Numbered from the stretch's first letter, positions 27,559 to 36,872 are shown. The stretch is DNA of 64,000 bases from Qipengyuania huizhouensis (GCF_019711635.1 NZ_JAIGNT010000002.1:248001-312000), one strand, 5' to 3'. Translations and numbers: made by a program. The notes: generated from the letters alone by a model not told the origin.

Positions 27559-27606
27559 CACATTTGGGATTGCAGGTATTGTCCATCCTTTCTCAGGTCT
27601 GTGGGA

Positions 27607-28155
27607 TCAGGTCTTCGTCTTGCTTCCGGGGAGCAAGCGCGCGACGCGGCTGCCGAGTTTCATCAGCGTGACCAAGGTCGATTTGGGCAGGCGCCGAACG
27701 TCGGAATACCAGCTTGCAAGATTGCCGATGAATTCATGCATCCGGCCGATACGTTCGCGCACATGGGCAGGTACGTCATCGCGCTTGCCGAGGCTTTCCG
27801 ACAATTCGCCAAGCAGCTGGATCGTGGGATCGATCTCGCGCCGTTTGCGCTCGGCCGTGATCTTCATCAGCATGTCCCACAAATCGCTTTCGGCGACGAA
27901 ATGGTCACGCCGGTCGCCTTCGACGTGGACGCGGCGGACGATCTGGTAGGATTGGAGTTCCTTGAGGCCGTTCGAGACATTGGAGCGGGCCAGGCCCAGC
28001 TTTTCGCAAATGTCCTCTGCATGGCGGGGCCTGTCTGAGAGATAGAGCAGGGCATGGACCTGCGCGACCGAGCGATTCACGCCCCACTCGCTGCCCATCT
28101 CACCCCAGTGGAGGATAAAAGCACGCGCTTCGGGGATGTCCATGATGTCGGCCAT
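27607..28155 (-). CDS. GbsR/MarR-type transcriptional regulator
   Basis: A 182-residue regulator. The winged helix-turn-helix occupies about residues 25-90 (VAQVHALLYLSDRPRHAEDICEKLGLARSNVSNGLKELQ, then the wing VRRVHVEGDRRDHFVAE), followed by a helical dimerisation region. This matches the GbsR branch, which in Bacillus represses choline uptake genes and responds to small ligands. I chose the ATG at 28155, preceded by AAGGGAA. A 20-bp palindrome sits 20 bases upstream, suggesting autoregulation, and recurs before the next gene downstream. Confidence 0.88.
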   Translation of the reverse strand: MADIMDIPEARAFILHWGEMGSEWGVNRSVAQVHALLYLSDRPRHAEDICEKLGLARSNVSNGLKELQSYQIVRRVHVEGDRRDHFVAESDLWDMLMKITAERKRREIDPTIQLLGELSESLGKRDDVPAHVRERIGRMHEFIGNLASWYSDVRRLPKSTLVTLMKLGSRVARLLPGSKTKT

Positions 28156-28174
28156 AACCGATTCCCTTTTCTTT

Positions 28175-28194
28175 ATTTCTGAAAATACAGAAAT
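28175..28194. promoter_or_regulatory. Perfect palindrome ATTTCTG-N6-CAGAAAT, candidate operator copy 2
   Basis: Seven-base arms perfectly repeated around six bases (AAAATA), 20 bp in total, located just upstream of the GbsR/MarR start codon. Shared with the site at 27539-27558. Confidence 0.75.
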
Positions 28195-28242
28195 TACTGA
28201 CTGCGTCAACGACTTTCCGCAACGCGTCGATATTTCGTCGTT

Positions 28243-29376
28243 CTAGCTCTTGGCAGGAGAAGGCTTGTCGAGAGTCAGTTCGGCGTCGGAAAAGACGAAG
28301 GGGCTGCGCACGCCCGGCATGCCTTCGGGGGCGATCCGCATGCCTCTTGAGACCACTTGCGGATCGGCGAAGACCTCGTCGATGGAATTGATCGGACCTG
28401 CGGGAATGCCTGATTTCGCACAGGCAGCGAGGAGATTATCGCGTGACCATCCTGCCGTAGCTTCGCCAATAAGCGCGTCGCATTCAGCGCGATGTTCCAC
28501 ACGGTCTGCATTGGTACCGAAGCGCGGATCATCGAGCAGGTCGTTGCGGTCGATCAGCGCCAGCAGCTTCCGGAATAGTGCATCGTTCGCCGGGGCCAGG
28601 ACCACAGGACCATCCTGTGTCGGGAATACGCCATAGGCGCTGACCTGCGCGTGCGCATTGCCCATGCGGGGCGGGTTCTCCCCGGTCGCAAGGTAGCTCA
28701 TCGCCTGATTGGCAAGCAGGCCGACCGAGCAATCGAGCAGGCTCATGTCGATCCACTGACCTTTGCCCGTGCGGTGCCGCATCAACAGCGCTGCCTGCAC
28801 AGCGTTGGTGGCCCACAATCCGCAAGACAGGTCGCTGATGGACACGCCCATCTTCATGGGATCTCCCTCCGGCTCTCCGGTCAGTGCCATGAAGCCGCTC
28901 ATCGCCTGGATTACGAAGTCGTAGCCGGGCTCGTTGCGCCGCGGGCCGTCCTGCCCGAATCCCGTGATAGAACAATAGATGATTCCGGGATTTGCGCGCG
29001 CCAGCGTCTCGTAATCGAGGCCGAATTTGGCGAGCCCTCCGGGCTTGAAATTCTCCAGCAAGACGTCCGCACCCGTCGCCAGTTCCGCGATGTGCGCAAG
29101 TTCGCTCTCGTTTCTGAAATCCGCGGTAATCCCGCGCTTTCCGCGATTGCAGGCATGGTAATAGGCGGAGGTCGTTTCGCCGCCATGTTCGACCCAGGGC
29201 GGTCCCCAGATGCGCGTATTGTCGCCTTCGGGGCTCTCGACCTTGATGACGTCGGCGCCGAGATCGGCGAGAATCTGGCCCGCCCATGGACCGGCCAGGA
29301 CGCGGGCGAGTTCGAGTACCTTCAGTCCTGCGAGCGGGCTGTTCTCATTACGAGGTTTCTCGAGCCAGTCGGCCAT
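28243..29376 (-). CDS. CaiB/BaiF family CoA-transferase (family III)
   Basis: A 377-residue formyl-CoA transferase-like enzyme. N-terminal PLAGLKVLELARVLAGPWAGQILADLGADVIKVESPEGDN with the conserved Asp region, NRGKRGI, DVLLENFKPGGL and YCSITGFGQDGP are typical. These enzymes move CoA between carboxylic acids through Asp-anchored anhydrides. Substrate is not predictable. It lies 6 bases after scoB in the same direction, so it is likely the last gene of the CoA-transferase operon. Confidence 0.93.
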   Translation of the reverse strand: MADWLEKPRNENSPLAGLKVLELARVLAGPWAGQILADLGADVIKVESPEGDNTRIWGPPWVEHGGETTSAYYHACNRGKRGITADFRNESELAHIAELATGADVLLENFKPGGLAKFGLDYETLARANPGIIYCSITGFGQDGPRRNEPGYDFVIQAMSGFMALTGEPEGDPMKMGVSISDLSCGLWATNAVQAALLMRHRTGKGQWIDMSLLDCSVGLLANQAMSYLATGENPPRMGNAHAQVSAYGVFPTQDGPVVLAPANDALFRKLLALIDRNDLLDDPRFGTNADRVEHRAECDALIGEATAGWSRDNLLAACAKSGIPAGPINSIDEVFADPQVVSRGMRIAPEGMPGVRSPFVFSDAELTLDKPSPAKS

Positions 29377-29382
29377 GAATGG

Positions 29383-30048
29383 TCAGCCCAGCGCGACCTC
29401 GTATTTCGCGGTTGTTTTCTGGGCGATCTCTTCAGCCGTCACTCCGGGGGCGAGCTCGATGAGTCGGAAAGCGCTCTCGTGATCCGGGCGATGGAAAACG
29501 CCGAGATTGGTCACGATCATGTCGACCACGTTCTGCCCGGTCAGCGGCAGAGTGCAGGACGGAATGAATTTGGGCGATCCGTCCTTGGCATTATGGTCCA
29601 TCACCACGATGATCTTCTTCACGCCGGCCACAAGATCCATCGCGCCGCCCATTCCCTTGATCATCTTGCCGGGAATCATCCAGTTGGCGATATCGCCGTT
29701 CTCCGCCACTTCCATCGCGCCGAGCACGGTCAGGTCGATATGGCCGCCGCGGATCATCGCGAAGCTCTGCGCACTGTCGAAATAGGCGCTGTGGGGCAAT
29801 TCACTGATCGTCTGCTTGCCCGCATTGATCAGGTCGGCATCTTCCTCCCCTTCATAGGGGAAAGGGCCGATGCCCAGCATTCCGTTCTCGCTCTGCAGCG
29901 TGACATGCATGCCTTCGGGAATGTGGTTGGCGACCAGCGTGGGGATCCCGATGCCGAGGTTGACATAGTAGCCATCTTCCAGCTCCTGCGCAGCGCGCGC
30001 GGCCATCTGATTGCGATCCCATCCGGTGAGGGTGGCGGTATCGGTCAT
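29383..30048 (-). CDS. scoB: 3-oxoacid CoA-transferase subunit B
   Basis: A 221-residue beta subunit of a succinyl-CoA:3-ketoacid CoA-transferase (family I). It carries [15 protein letters not shown] and the catalytic Glu in [14 protein letters not shown], plus [21 protein letters not shown] and the C-terminal ELAPGVT. With ScoA it converts acetoacetate to acetoacetyl-CoA using succinyl-CoA. Unusually it is separated from scoA by a complete phosphatase gene; one base separates the phosphatase stop from the scoB start. Confidence 0.95.
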   Translation of the reverse strand: MTDTATLTGWDRNQMAARAAQELEDGYYVNLGIGIPTLVANHIPEGMHVTLQSENGMLGIGPFPYEGEEDADLINAGKQTISELPHSAYFDSAQSFAMIRGGHIDLTVLGAMEVAENGDIANWMIPGKMIKGMGGAMDLVAGVKKIIVVMDHNAKDGSPKFIPSCTLPLTGQNVVDMIVTNLGVFHRPDHESAFRLIELAPGVTAEEIAQKTTAKYEVALG

Positions 30049-30049
30049 G

Positions 30050-30952
30050 TCACTTGCCTTCGTTCATGATTGCGGGCGCATCGGCGGGGGCGGTTTCGGG
30101 CGACCAGCGCGTGCCTTCGGGATAGACCTCTTCAAGGGTGCCTTTCAGCGAATCCCCGTAGACGGGGTTCGGGAAGACGAACCAGCCATTGCCCCACAGC
30201 TGTGCGAGGTCGCCCCGCGCGGCGAGTTCGCGCCGCTCCTGAGGGGCGAGCCCGTCATCATTGAACACGTCTGCGAAATCTCCGAGGTTGTCACCCGCAA
30301 GCGCTATTACGCAGTAGCGCTCGGCGATCAACGCACGGCGACCGTCCTTGCCGCCGCCTCCGCCATCATCGCCGCGAAGGTACAGCGTGTCGCGGTGGAC
30401 TGCCTCGCCAAGGCCGGCCGCAGCAATGGCCCTGGCCGCGCCTTCGGGGCTGAATTCGCGGTTGGTGTTGAAGACCGGGGTAATGCCCGCCTCACGCAGA
30501 CGACGAATGCCCGTCACTGCACCGGGAACGGGGCGAACGTAGCTTGCCCCCGTTTCTTCCCAGCGCTTCCAGCTTTCACTGGAAAAGCTCTGGCCGGTGG
30601 CAGTGGTCCAGTACTCATAGCCGAGGTTGAGAATGACAGTTTCGTCGACGTCGAACACCACCGCCAGCGGTTTCCAGCTATCGCCGCGGGCACAGCTCTG
30701 CGGGGCGGCAACTTCGCCGCCGATACCCATGGCCACCGATTGCGGCACGCGCCGCTCGCGCGAGCGCGCGACGGCATAGTCGGCAAGATTGCGCCATGCC
30801 TGGATCGAAACGCCTGCTGCCTCGCCCGAGCCATAGAGCCATTGCATCGTTGCGGGCGCGTCGTTCGATGCGGAAGGCGCTTCGGGCGTGGGGGTGGTCG
30901 CGCAGGCGGCGAGCGAAAGAGCCGTCAGAGAGGCAAGGGCCGCGCGCATCAT
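30050..30952 (-). CDS. HAD-superfamily acid phosphatase lipoprotein (e(P4)/class III-like)
   Basis: A 300-residue protein. Residues 1-17 form a lipoprotein signal with lipobox LAAC (Cys17). The HAD motif [11 protein letters not shown] gives the nucleophilic Asp pair, a Thr/Asn follows at [10 protein letters not shown], and the late acidic motif is [10 protein letters not shown]. Related e(P4)-type enzymes are outer-membrane or periplasmic nucleotide phosphatases. Its ATG overlaps the scoA stop by 4 bases and its stop is one base before scoB, so it is translationally embedded between the two CoA-transferase subunits. Confidence 0.9.
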   Translation of the reverse strand: MMRAALASLTALSLAACATTPTPEAPSASNDAPATMQWLYGSGEAAGVSIQAWRNLADYAVARSRERRVPQSVAMGIGGEVAAPQSCARGDSWKPLAVVFDVDETVILNLGYEYWTTATGQSFSSESWKRWEETGASYVRPVPGAVTGIRRLREAGITPVFNTNREFSPEGAARAIAAAGLGEAVHRDTLYLRGDDGGGGGKDGRRALIAERYCVIALAGDNLGDFADVFNDDGLAPQERRELAARGDLAQLWGNGWFVFPNPVYGDSLKGTLEEVYPEGTRWSPETAPADAPAIMNEGK

Positions 30953-31656
30953 GCCGCTTTCCTTTCGCGGGTCGTCACGAATTCGATTTTCTTGTCATAG
31001 GGCGCGCCCACGATCATGCGCTGGACATAGACGCCAGGCAGGTGGATGCAGTCGGGATCGAGACTGCCCACCGGCACGATCTCTTCCACCTCGACCACGC
31101 AGACCTTGCCGCAGGTGGCGGCGGGCTGGTTGAAATTGCGCGCCGTCTTGCGGAAGACGAGGTTGCCTGTTTCGTCCGCCTTCCATGCCTTCACGATGGC
31201 CAGGTCGGCGAAGATGCCGCGTTCAAGGATATAATCCTCGCCGTCGAAGGTCTTCACCTCCTTGCCTTCGGCCACCTGCGTGCCGACGCCGGTCTTGGTG
31301 TAGAAACCGGGAATGCCTGCACCGCCCGCGCGCATGCGTTCGGCCAGCGTCCCCTGCGGGCAGAATTCGACTTCGAGCTCGCCCGAAAGGAATTGACGCT
31401 CGAACTCCTTGTTCTCGCCGACATAGGACGAGATCATCTTCTTCACCTGCTGCGTGCGAAGCAGCATGCCGATGCCTTCATTGTCGATCCCGGCGTTATT
31501 GCTGGCGAAGGTTAGGTTCTTCACCCCGCTTTCCCGAATAGCGGTCAACAGCCGCTCGGGGATGCCGCAAAGGCCGAAGCCCCCGCTGGCTATCAGCATG
31601 TCATCTTTGAGCAGCCCGTCGAGGGCGGAAGCGGCGTCGGGAAAGAGCTTGTTCAT
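30949..31656 (-). CDS. scoA: 3-oxoacid CoA-transferase subunit A
   Basis: A 235-residue alpha subunit, the first gene of the leftward operon. It shows MLIASGGFGLCGIPERLL (CoA-binding glycine region), TFASNNAGIDNEGIGML, the PQGTLAERMRAGGAGIPGFYTKTGVGT segment and the C-terminal HLPGVYVQRMI. Length and motifs match ScoA/AtoD. Start ATG at 31656 gives the typical MNKLFPDAASAL N-terminus. Confidence 0.95.
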   Translation of the reverse strand: MNKLFPDAASALDGLLKDDMLIASGGFGLCGIPERLLTAIRESGVKNLTFASNNAGIDNEGIGMLLRTQQVKKMISSYVGENKEFERQFLSGELEVEFCPQGTLAERMRAGGAGIPGFYTKTGVGTQVAEGKEVKTFDGEDYILERGIFADLAIVKAWKADETGNLVFRKTARNFNQPAATCGKVCVVEVEEIVPVGSLDPDCIHLPGVYVQRMIVGAPYDKKIEFVTTRERKAA

Positions 31657-32149
31657 CGGACCTCCGTTACGGCTTGGCTGCTAGCGCCGTGTCAGGGATA
31701 AGTCACCCCCGGAACAGGTGGGCGCGCACGTCACTCCGCCGGCGGCCGCTGTAATTGAACCTGGGCCCGCGTCGGTTTGCCTGCCGGTTGACCTGTCAGA
31801 CTTGAAGGCAGAACCAGCGGCAGGAGCTTGCATTTCGCTGCACTTGCGAGATTGGTCGCGGTATAGGCATCCTGAATTCAGCTACTTACACAGCTCACTT
31901 GCGCTTTATGCAACAATTCTTGTTCTTTTCGCACTTGCACAATAGATGCTGCGGGAGCATATGTCGCCCTGCCTTTCAGGCATCCTCTCCCAAGACTTTT
32001 CCAGCCCGGTTGGTTCGCCAGCCGGGCTTTTTTCTTGTCCGCCAGCCTTGCAGTTGCGGACCCCCAAGCCTTCTCGCTCATTGCATGTCTGTCACCCGTC
32101 CCCATCTGCGGGGCGGAAATTGCACGAAATTGCGAGGGAGTTACCCCAG
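31657..32149. other. 493-bp gap with an intrinsic terminator hairpin and a possible small RNA
   Basis: Between divergent scoA and the CDC48-like gene. A plus-strand terminator lies at 32003-32034, but I see no credible plus-strand protein gene before it. CCTGCCG (31780-31786) and CGGCAGG (31818-31824) could form a long-loop stem upstream. A 75-codon frame at 31718-31945 is not convincing as protein. Together these leave room for a small RNA or an attenuated leader for the AAA gene. Confidence 0.45.
32003..32034 (+). terminator. Strong intrinsic terminator with no plus-strand gene upstream
   Basis: AGCCCGG (32003-32009) pairs with CCGGGCT (32022-32028); an inner TGG-TTCG-CCA closes a UUCG tetraloop. 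TTTTTTCTT follows directly. It is 116 bases before the CDC48-like ATG. Confidence 0.85.
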
Positions 32150-34477
32150 ATGGCCGATGCGGATGCTGCGACGACGGCGGTAGAGGATAAGACAGTCAGG
32201 CTGCAGGTCGCAGCGGCACGGCAGGAAGAAAGCGGGCGGGGCATCGCCAGAATGCCGCGCTCCACCTTCCAGGTGCTCGGCATCACCGAGGGCGATCCGG
32301 TTGAGATTGTCGGTAAGCGGGCCACGGTGGCGATTGCGATGTCCGCCTATGACGAGGACCAGTCGATCGAGGTCATCCGGCTCGACGGGCTCCAGCGCGG
32401 GAATGCCGAGGTCGGCTCGGGCGAGCACGTCAAGGTGAAGGCCGCCGAATCGCGTCCCGCAACGCGCGTTGTCTTCGCCCCCGCCAATCGCGACATGCGG
32501 CTGCAGGGTCCGGCACAGGCGCTCAAGCGCAATTTTGCCGGCAAACCGCTTATGGCTGGTGATCTCGTGGCGACCACCGGCCAGCAGCCGGTGCAGAACA
32601 TGCCGCCAGAAGTGCGCCGTATGTTCAATGCGCCAGCCTATGCGCTGACCCAAATCCGCCTTTCGGTCGTTTCGACGAGCCCCAAGGGTATCGTCCATAT
32701 CGACGAGAATACCGAAGTCGAGCTGCGCGCCGAGTTTGAGGCGCCGCGCGATGCCCGCGCGGTGGTGAACTATGACGATGTCGGCGGTATCGAGGAGACC
32801 ATCCAGGCGCTGCGCGAAATGGTCGAGCTGCCACTGCGCTATCCCGAACTCTTCACGCGGCTTGGTGTCGATCCGCCCAAGGGCGTGCTGCTCCATGGCC
32901 CTCCCGGAACCGGCAAGACCCGGTTGGCTCAGGCAGTAGCCAACGAAAGCGACGCGAATTTCTTCACCATCAACGGCCCCGAAATCATGGGTTCTGGCTA
33001 TGGTGATAGTGAGAAGGCGCTGCGGCAGGTGTTCGAGCAGGCGACCAAGGCCGCGCCAGCTATCATCTTCATCGATGAGATCGATTCCATCGCCCCCAAG
33101 CGTGACCGCGTACCCGGTGAAGCAGAGAAGCGCCTCGTCGCGCAATTGCTGACGCTGATGGACGGGCTGGAATCACGCTCGAACCTCGTGGTTATCGCGG
33201 CGACGAACCGTCCCGAGGCGATCGATGAGGCACTCCGCCGACCGGGGCGGTTCGATCGCGAAATCGTCATCGGCGTACCCGACGAGAAGGGCCGCCGTGA
33301 AATCCTGGGCATCCACACCCGCGGTATGCCGCTGGGCGACAAGGTGGATCTCGCCGAACTCGCCAAGGCGACCTACGGCTTCGTCGGCGCGGATATCGCC
33401 GCACTGACCCGGGAAGCGGCAATCGACGCGGTGCGCCGGATCATGCCCAAGATCGATCTCGACGAGCGCACGATTCCGCCAGAAGTGCTCGACGAGCTTT
33501 ACGTCGGCCGCGAGGATTTTCTCTCCGCGTTGAAGCGCGTCCAGCCCAGCGCCATGCGCGAGGTCATGGTTCAGGTGCCCAATGTCGGCTGGTCCGACAT
33601 CGGCGGTGTGGGCGATGCGATCGAGAAGCTGAAGGAAGGCATCGAACTCCCGCTGAAGAATCCCGACGCCTTCCACCGCCTCGGGATCAGGCCCGCCAAG
33701 GGCTTCCTGCTCTATGGTCCGCCGGGCACGGGCAAGACGCTGCTTGCCAAGGCCGTGGCCAAGGAAGCCGAAGCGAACTTCATCTCGATGAAATCGAGCG
33801 ATCTGCTGTCCAAGTGGTATGGCGAGAGCGAGCAGCAGATTGCACGCATGTTCAAGCGTGCACGCGCGGTGGCTCCATGCGTCGTCTTCATCGACGAGAT
33901 CGATAGCTTGGTGCCGGCACGCGGTAGCGGCCAGAGCGAGCCCCAGGTCACGGGCCGCGTGGTCAATACGATCCTTGCCGAGATGGACGGGCTGGAAGAG
34001 CTCCAATCCGTCGTGGTCATTGGCGCGACCAACCGCCCGACACTTGTCGATCCAGCCCTGTTACGCCCGGGCCGGTTCGATGAACTGGTCTATGTCGGCA
34101 CGCCCGACAAGGCGGGACGCGCGCAGATTCTTGGAATTCATACGCAAAGCATGCCTCTGGCAGGGGACGTCGATCTTGCCGATGTTGCGGGCAAGACCGA
34201 GCGCTTTACAGGCGCGGACCTCGAGGACGTGGTTAGGCGGGCAGGGCTGAACGCCTTGAAACGGGCCGGCGGCGATGTGCGGGAGGTTACCTCTGCAGAT
34301 TTCGTCGAAGCGCTAAAGGATAGCCGCGCCACGGTAACCAGCCAGATGGAAGCCGAATACAGGAAGATGCGTGGCGAATTGAAAAAGCGGGCGGCAGAGG
34401 TCCAGCCGATCGGTTTCATTCACGAGGGGATGGTCGAGAGTACCCGTGACGCCAAGCACGGCAGCGAGCAAAGCTAG
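32150..34477 (+). CDS. CDC48/VAT-like double AAA ATPase
   Basis: A 775-residue protein. The N-terminal domain (about 15-195) looks like the double-psi barrel/four-beta N-domain of CDC48/VAT (ARMPRSTFQVLGITEGDPVEI). Two AAA modules follow: Walker A GPPGTGKT near residues 250 and 524, Walker B FIDEIDSIAP and FIDEIDSLVP, with arginine fingers in RRPGRFDRE and LRPGRFDEL. CDC48 proteins unfold proteins or pull them from complexes. I placed the start at 32150, preceded by GAGGGAG. Its stop overlaps the convergent MscS stop by 4 bases. Confidence 0.93.
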   Translation: MADADAATTAVEDKTVRLQVAAARQEESGRGIARMPRSTFQVLGITEGDPVEIVGKRATVAIAMSAYDEDQSIEVIRLDGLQRGNAEVGSGEHVKVKAAESRPATRVVFAPANRDMRLQGPAQALKRNFAGKPLMAGDLVATTGQQPVQNMPPEVRRMFNAPAYALTQIRLSVVSTSPKGIVHIDENTEVELRAEFEAPRDARAVVNYDDVGGIEETIQALREMVELPLRYPELFTRLGVDPPKGVLLHGPPGTGKTRLAQAVANESDANFFTINGPEIMGSGYGDSEKALRQVFEQATKAAPAIIFIDEIDSIAPKRDRVPGEAEKRLVAQLLTLMDGLESRSNLVVIAATNRPEAIDEALRRPGRFDREIVIGVPDEKGRREILGIHTRGMPLGDKVDLAELAKATYGFVGADIAALTREAAIDAVRRIMPKIDLDERTIPPEVLDELYVGREDFLSALKRVQPSAMREVMVQVPNVGWSDIGGVGDAIEKLKEGIELPLKNPDAFHRLGIRPAKGFLLYGPPGTGKTLLAKAVAKEAEANFISMKSSDLLSKWYGESEQQIARMFKRARAVAPCVVFIDEIDSLVPARGSGQSEPQVTGRVVNTILAEMDGLEELQSVVVIGATNRPTLVDPALLRPGRFDELVYVGTPDKAGRAQILGIHTQSMPLAGDVDLADVAGKTERFTGADLEDVVRRAGLNALKRAGGDVREVTSADFVEALKDSRATVTSQMEAEYRKMRGELKKRAAEVQPIGFIHEGMVESTRDAKHGSEQS

Positions 34478-35553
34478 CCTTGTATGGCCCGCTGGTTCGC
34501 TGCCTCCACTTCCAGGCGGTGGCGGATCAGCGCATCGGGCTGGTTCTGCCTCAGCCATGTCACCATGTGTTCCCTGACCTCGCAACGCAGGGTCCACAGG
34601 TCGCCGATGGTGTCTGCGCTCATCGAGAGACGCAGCGCGACGCTTTCGGGATAGGCCTCGGTCATCAGCAAGGCGAGATTGCGGCCATCCCATAGAGGAT
34701 GCGCCTTCACGAAACGTTCGAATTCCTGCCGGATGGGTTCGATTTCGGCGGCCGGATCCAGATGGAGCATCACCGGCCCGGTCAGCTTCTCGCTCACGCG
34801 TGACCAGTTCTCGAAACTCTGGTCGAGGAAACGGATGGTAGGCACCACGAGGACGCGTTCGTCCCAGGTGCGAACCGTGACATAGCTCATGCGGATCTCT
34901 TCCACCCTTCCGGTCTCCCCGTCGACCCTCACGAGGTCGCCGATACGGAGCGGTTGGGTAAGCGCCATTTGCAATCCGGCTATGAGCGATTTCAGAGCGG
35001 GTTGTGCGGCGGCACCGACTGCCAAGGCTGCAAGACCGGCCGATGCCAGCATCGTCGTGCCGACGTCGCGCACGCCCGGGATGTTCAGCATAATGAGTGA
35101 AATGGTGATTATGACGATAGCCACACGCGCCGTGCGGGAAAGAATGGCGATCCGTGTGCGATAACCACGGTTGGCGACCTCATCGCCGGTCAGTTCAAGC
35201 TGACGCTCGTATCCGGCGGCAAGGCCCTTCACCAGGGCGAAAGCTGCCCAGCCGACTACGGCGGGTGTCAGGAAGCTGGCGAACACGTCCCAGCCATTGC
35301 CGACCAGGGCATCGTTCTCGGCAGCAATGGAGATTGCGAAGGCCACCATCGCCCAGCGCATCGGGTTGCGAATCTTCTCGACGACCACATCGTCCATCTG
35401 GCTGGTCGATGCGCGGGTAATCTTGCGCAGGATCGCGAACACCACCCAGTGAATGATCAGAGCACCGAGCAATGCCACGCCCAGCGCGATCAGCGTATGG
35501 ATCAACCCTTCCTGCGATATGGGCCAGTTCTGCGGGTAATAGCGTTCGAGCAT
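34474..35553 (-). CDS. Mechanosensitive ion channel, MscS family
   Basis: A 359-residue membrane protein with about five hydrophobic segments. The pore-lining helix is TTMLASAGLAALAVGAAAQ, followed by QPLRIGDLVRVDGETGRVEEI, the start of the MscS beta domain. The periplasmic N-terminal extension is short. It protects against osmotic downshock by family. It lies 12 bases after the CHASE3 histidine kinase in the same direction and may be in its operon. Confidence 0.93.
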   Translation of the reverse strand: MLERYYPQNWPISQEGLIHTLIALGVALLGALIIHWVVFAILRKITRASTSQMDDVVVEKIRNPMRWAMVAFAISIAAENDALVGNGWDVFASFLTPAVVGWAAFALVKGLAAGYERQLELTGDEVANRGYRTRIAILSRTARVAIVIITISLIMLNIPGVRDVGTTMLASAGLAALAVGAAAQPALKSLIAGLQMALTQPLRIGDLVRVDGETGRVEEIRMSYVTVRTWDERVLVVPTIRFLDQSFENWSRVSEKLTGPVMLHLDPAAEIEPIRQEFERFVKAHPLWDGRNLALLMTEAYPESVALRLSMSADTIGDLWTLRCEVREHMVTWLRQNQPDALIRHRLEVEAANQRAIQG

Positions 35554-35565
35554 GACGGCCCTGCC

Positions 35566-36870
35566 CTATTGAGGAGGGGGCGGACTTGCAAGGCGCTCGG
35601 TTTTGTCGACATGGGGGAGCTCGATCTCGACCAGCAAGCCTTCGGTCGTGAAGTCCCGGCTGACGGAACCTCCGAACTGCCGGGCAGCGCTCTCCATCAG
35701 CAGGCTGCCGAACCCCTTGTGCTCGGGTGGATCGACAATCGGCACGCCCTTTTCGTGCCATTTAAGCCGGACGGAGTCGCCGACCCATTTCCACGAAATA
35801 TCGATCTCGCCCCCGTGGGCCCACGCGCCGTATTTGACTGCATTGGTGGTCAACTCGTGGAGAACCAGACCCAGCGGCGTGATGCGCTTCGCGGGCAACA
35901 ATACTTCGGGGCCCTCGACCTTCGCGGGCTGGCTTTGCGAGCGATAGGGTGCGAGCGTCGTTTCGATCAGCGTCTCGAGCGAGGCGAGTTCACGATCCAG
36001 TTCGCCCTGGCTGACCTCGTGCGCCGTCAGCAGGGCGCGAACGCGCTGGGCGATCGCATCGGTTACCGGCTTGGCTTCCGGCTTGTCCTTGGCGCTCATC
36101 TGCACGATGGCAAGCACCACGGCGAAGAGGTTCTTGACCCTGTGGTTGAGCTCGCGCGCCAGCAGGTCGGCGCGGTCGCGAGCCTCTCCGACCGCCACTG
36201 CCTGTGCAGCTTCGGCCTGGTGCCGCGCGGCACGAGAAACGAGCCGCGAACCAAGCATTATCGCGATGATCAAAAGCGCGATCAATGTGCCGAGCAATGG
36301 CAGAACCCGGCCTTCGATCCGCGCGGTTTCCGCAGCTTGTTCGGCCAGAAGCCGCCGCTCGATGTCTTCCATCTCGCTCAGCGCGCGGCGTAACCTTTCC
36401 ATCGTCTCCTGACCTTCGTCGGTCAGGACGGCCCGGCGCGCGTCGAGCAAGCGGCCATCTTCCAGAAGGATGACGGAATTTTCCATCTCCGAAAATCTTG
36501 CGCGGGCCAGCACATCGATCTCGTCGAGCAATTCTTCCTGACGGGTAGTGGCATCTTCGGCGAGAAGTTCGCGCAGTCGCCGCAGGGTGGGATCGATCAG
36601 CTCGCGGCCTTTTCTGTACGGCTCGAGATAGCGCCGGTCGAGCGTGATAAGATAGCCGCGCTGACCGGTTTCTCCGTTGAGCGCGGCGGAATCGACGCGC
36701 TGAAGCTCTTCGATGATCTCGGCCGTGAGCTGCGAGCGGGCGCGCTGCAGACGTTCTGCCTCTACCGTTTGATAAACGAGGAAGATGAGCCCCATCATCG
36801 CGGCGGCTATGAACAGCAGCACCGCCGCATTCGGCAGTCTGGTCCCCCACTGAAAGCGAGTCCGATCCAT
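35566..36870 (-). CDS. CHASE3-domain sensor histidine kinase, HWE type
   Basis: A 434-residue membrane kinase. Transmembrane segments lie near residues 14-33 and 189-207, with a periplasmic CHASE3 sensor between them (about 40-180, including GETGQRGYLIT). The HWE phospho-acceptor motif is RELNHRVKNLFAVV with His243, and the catalytic domain has ELTTNAVKYGAW and GFGSLLMESAARQFGG. HWE kinases in Alphaproteobacteria often feed stress or light responses. Its start is 2 bases after the polA stop. No response regulator is adjacent, so the partner is unknown. Confidence 0.92.
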   Translation of the reverse strand: MDRTRFQWGTRLPNAAVLLFIAAAMMGLIFLVYQTVEAERLQRARSQLTAEIIEELQRVDSAALNGETGQRGYLITLDRRYLEPYRKGRELIDPTLRRLRELLAEDATTRQEELLDEIDVLARARFSEMENSVILLEDGRLLDARRAVLTDEGQETMERLRRALSEMEDIERRLLAEQAAETARIEGRVLPLLGTLIALLIIAIMLGSRLVSRAARHQAEAAQAVAVGEARDRADLLARELNHRVKNLFAVVLAIVQMSAKDKPEAKPVTDAIAQRVRALLTAHEVSQGELDRELASLETLIETTLAPYRSQSQPAKVEGPEVLLPAKRITPLGLVLHELTTNAVKYGAWAHGGEIDISWKWVGDSVRLKWHEKGVPIVDPPEHKGFGSLLMESAARQFGGSVSRDFTTEGLLVEIELPHVDKTERLASPPPPQ

Positions 36871-36872
36871 GC

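Noticed and set aside
31718..31945. 75-codon plus-strand reading frame before the CDC48-like gene
   Set aside because: No convincing ribosome-binding site, odd composition with a late hydrophobic end, and no recognisable domain. The terminator behind it fits an RNA or attenuator equally well.
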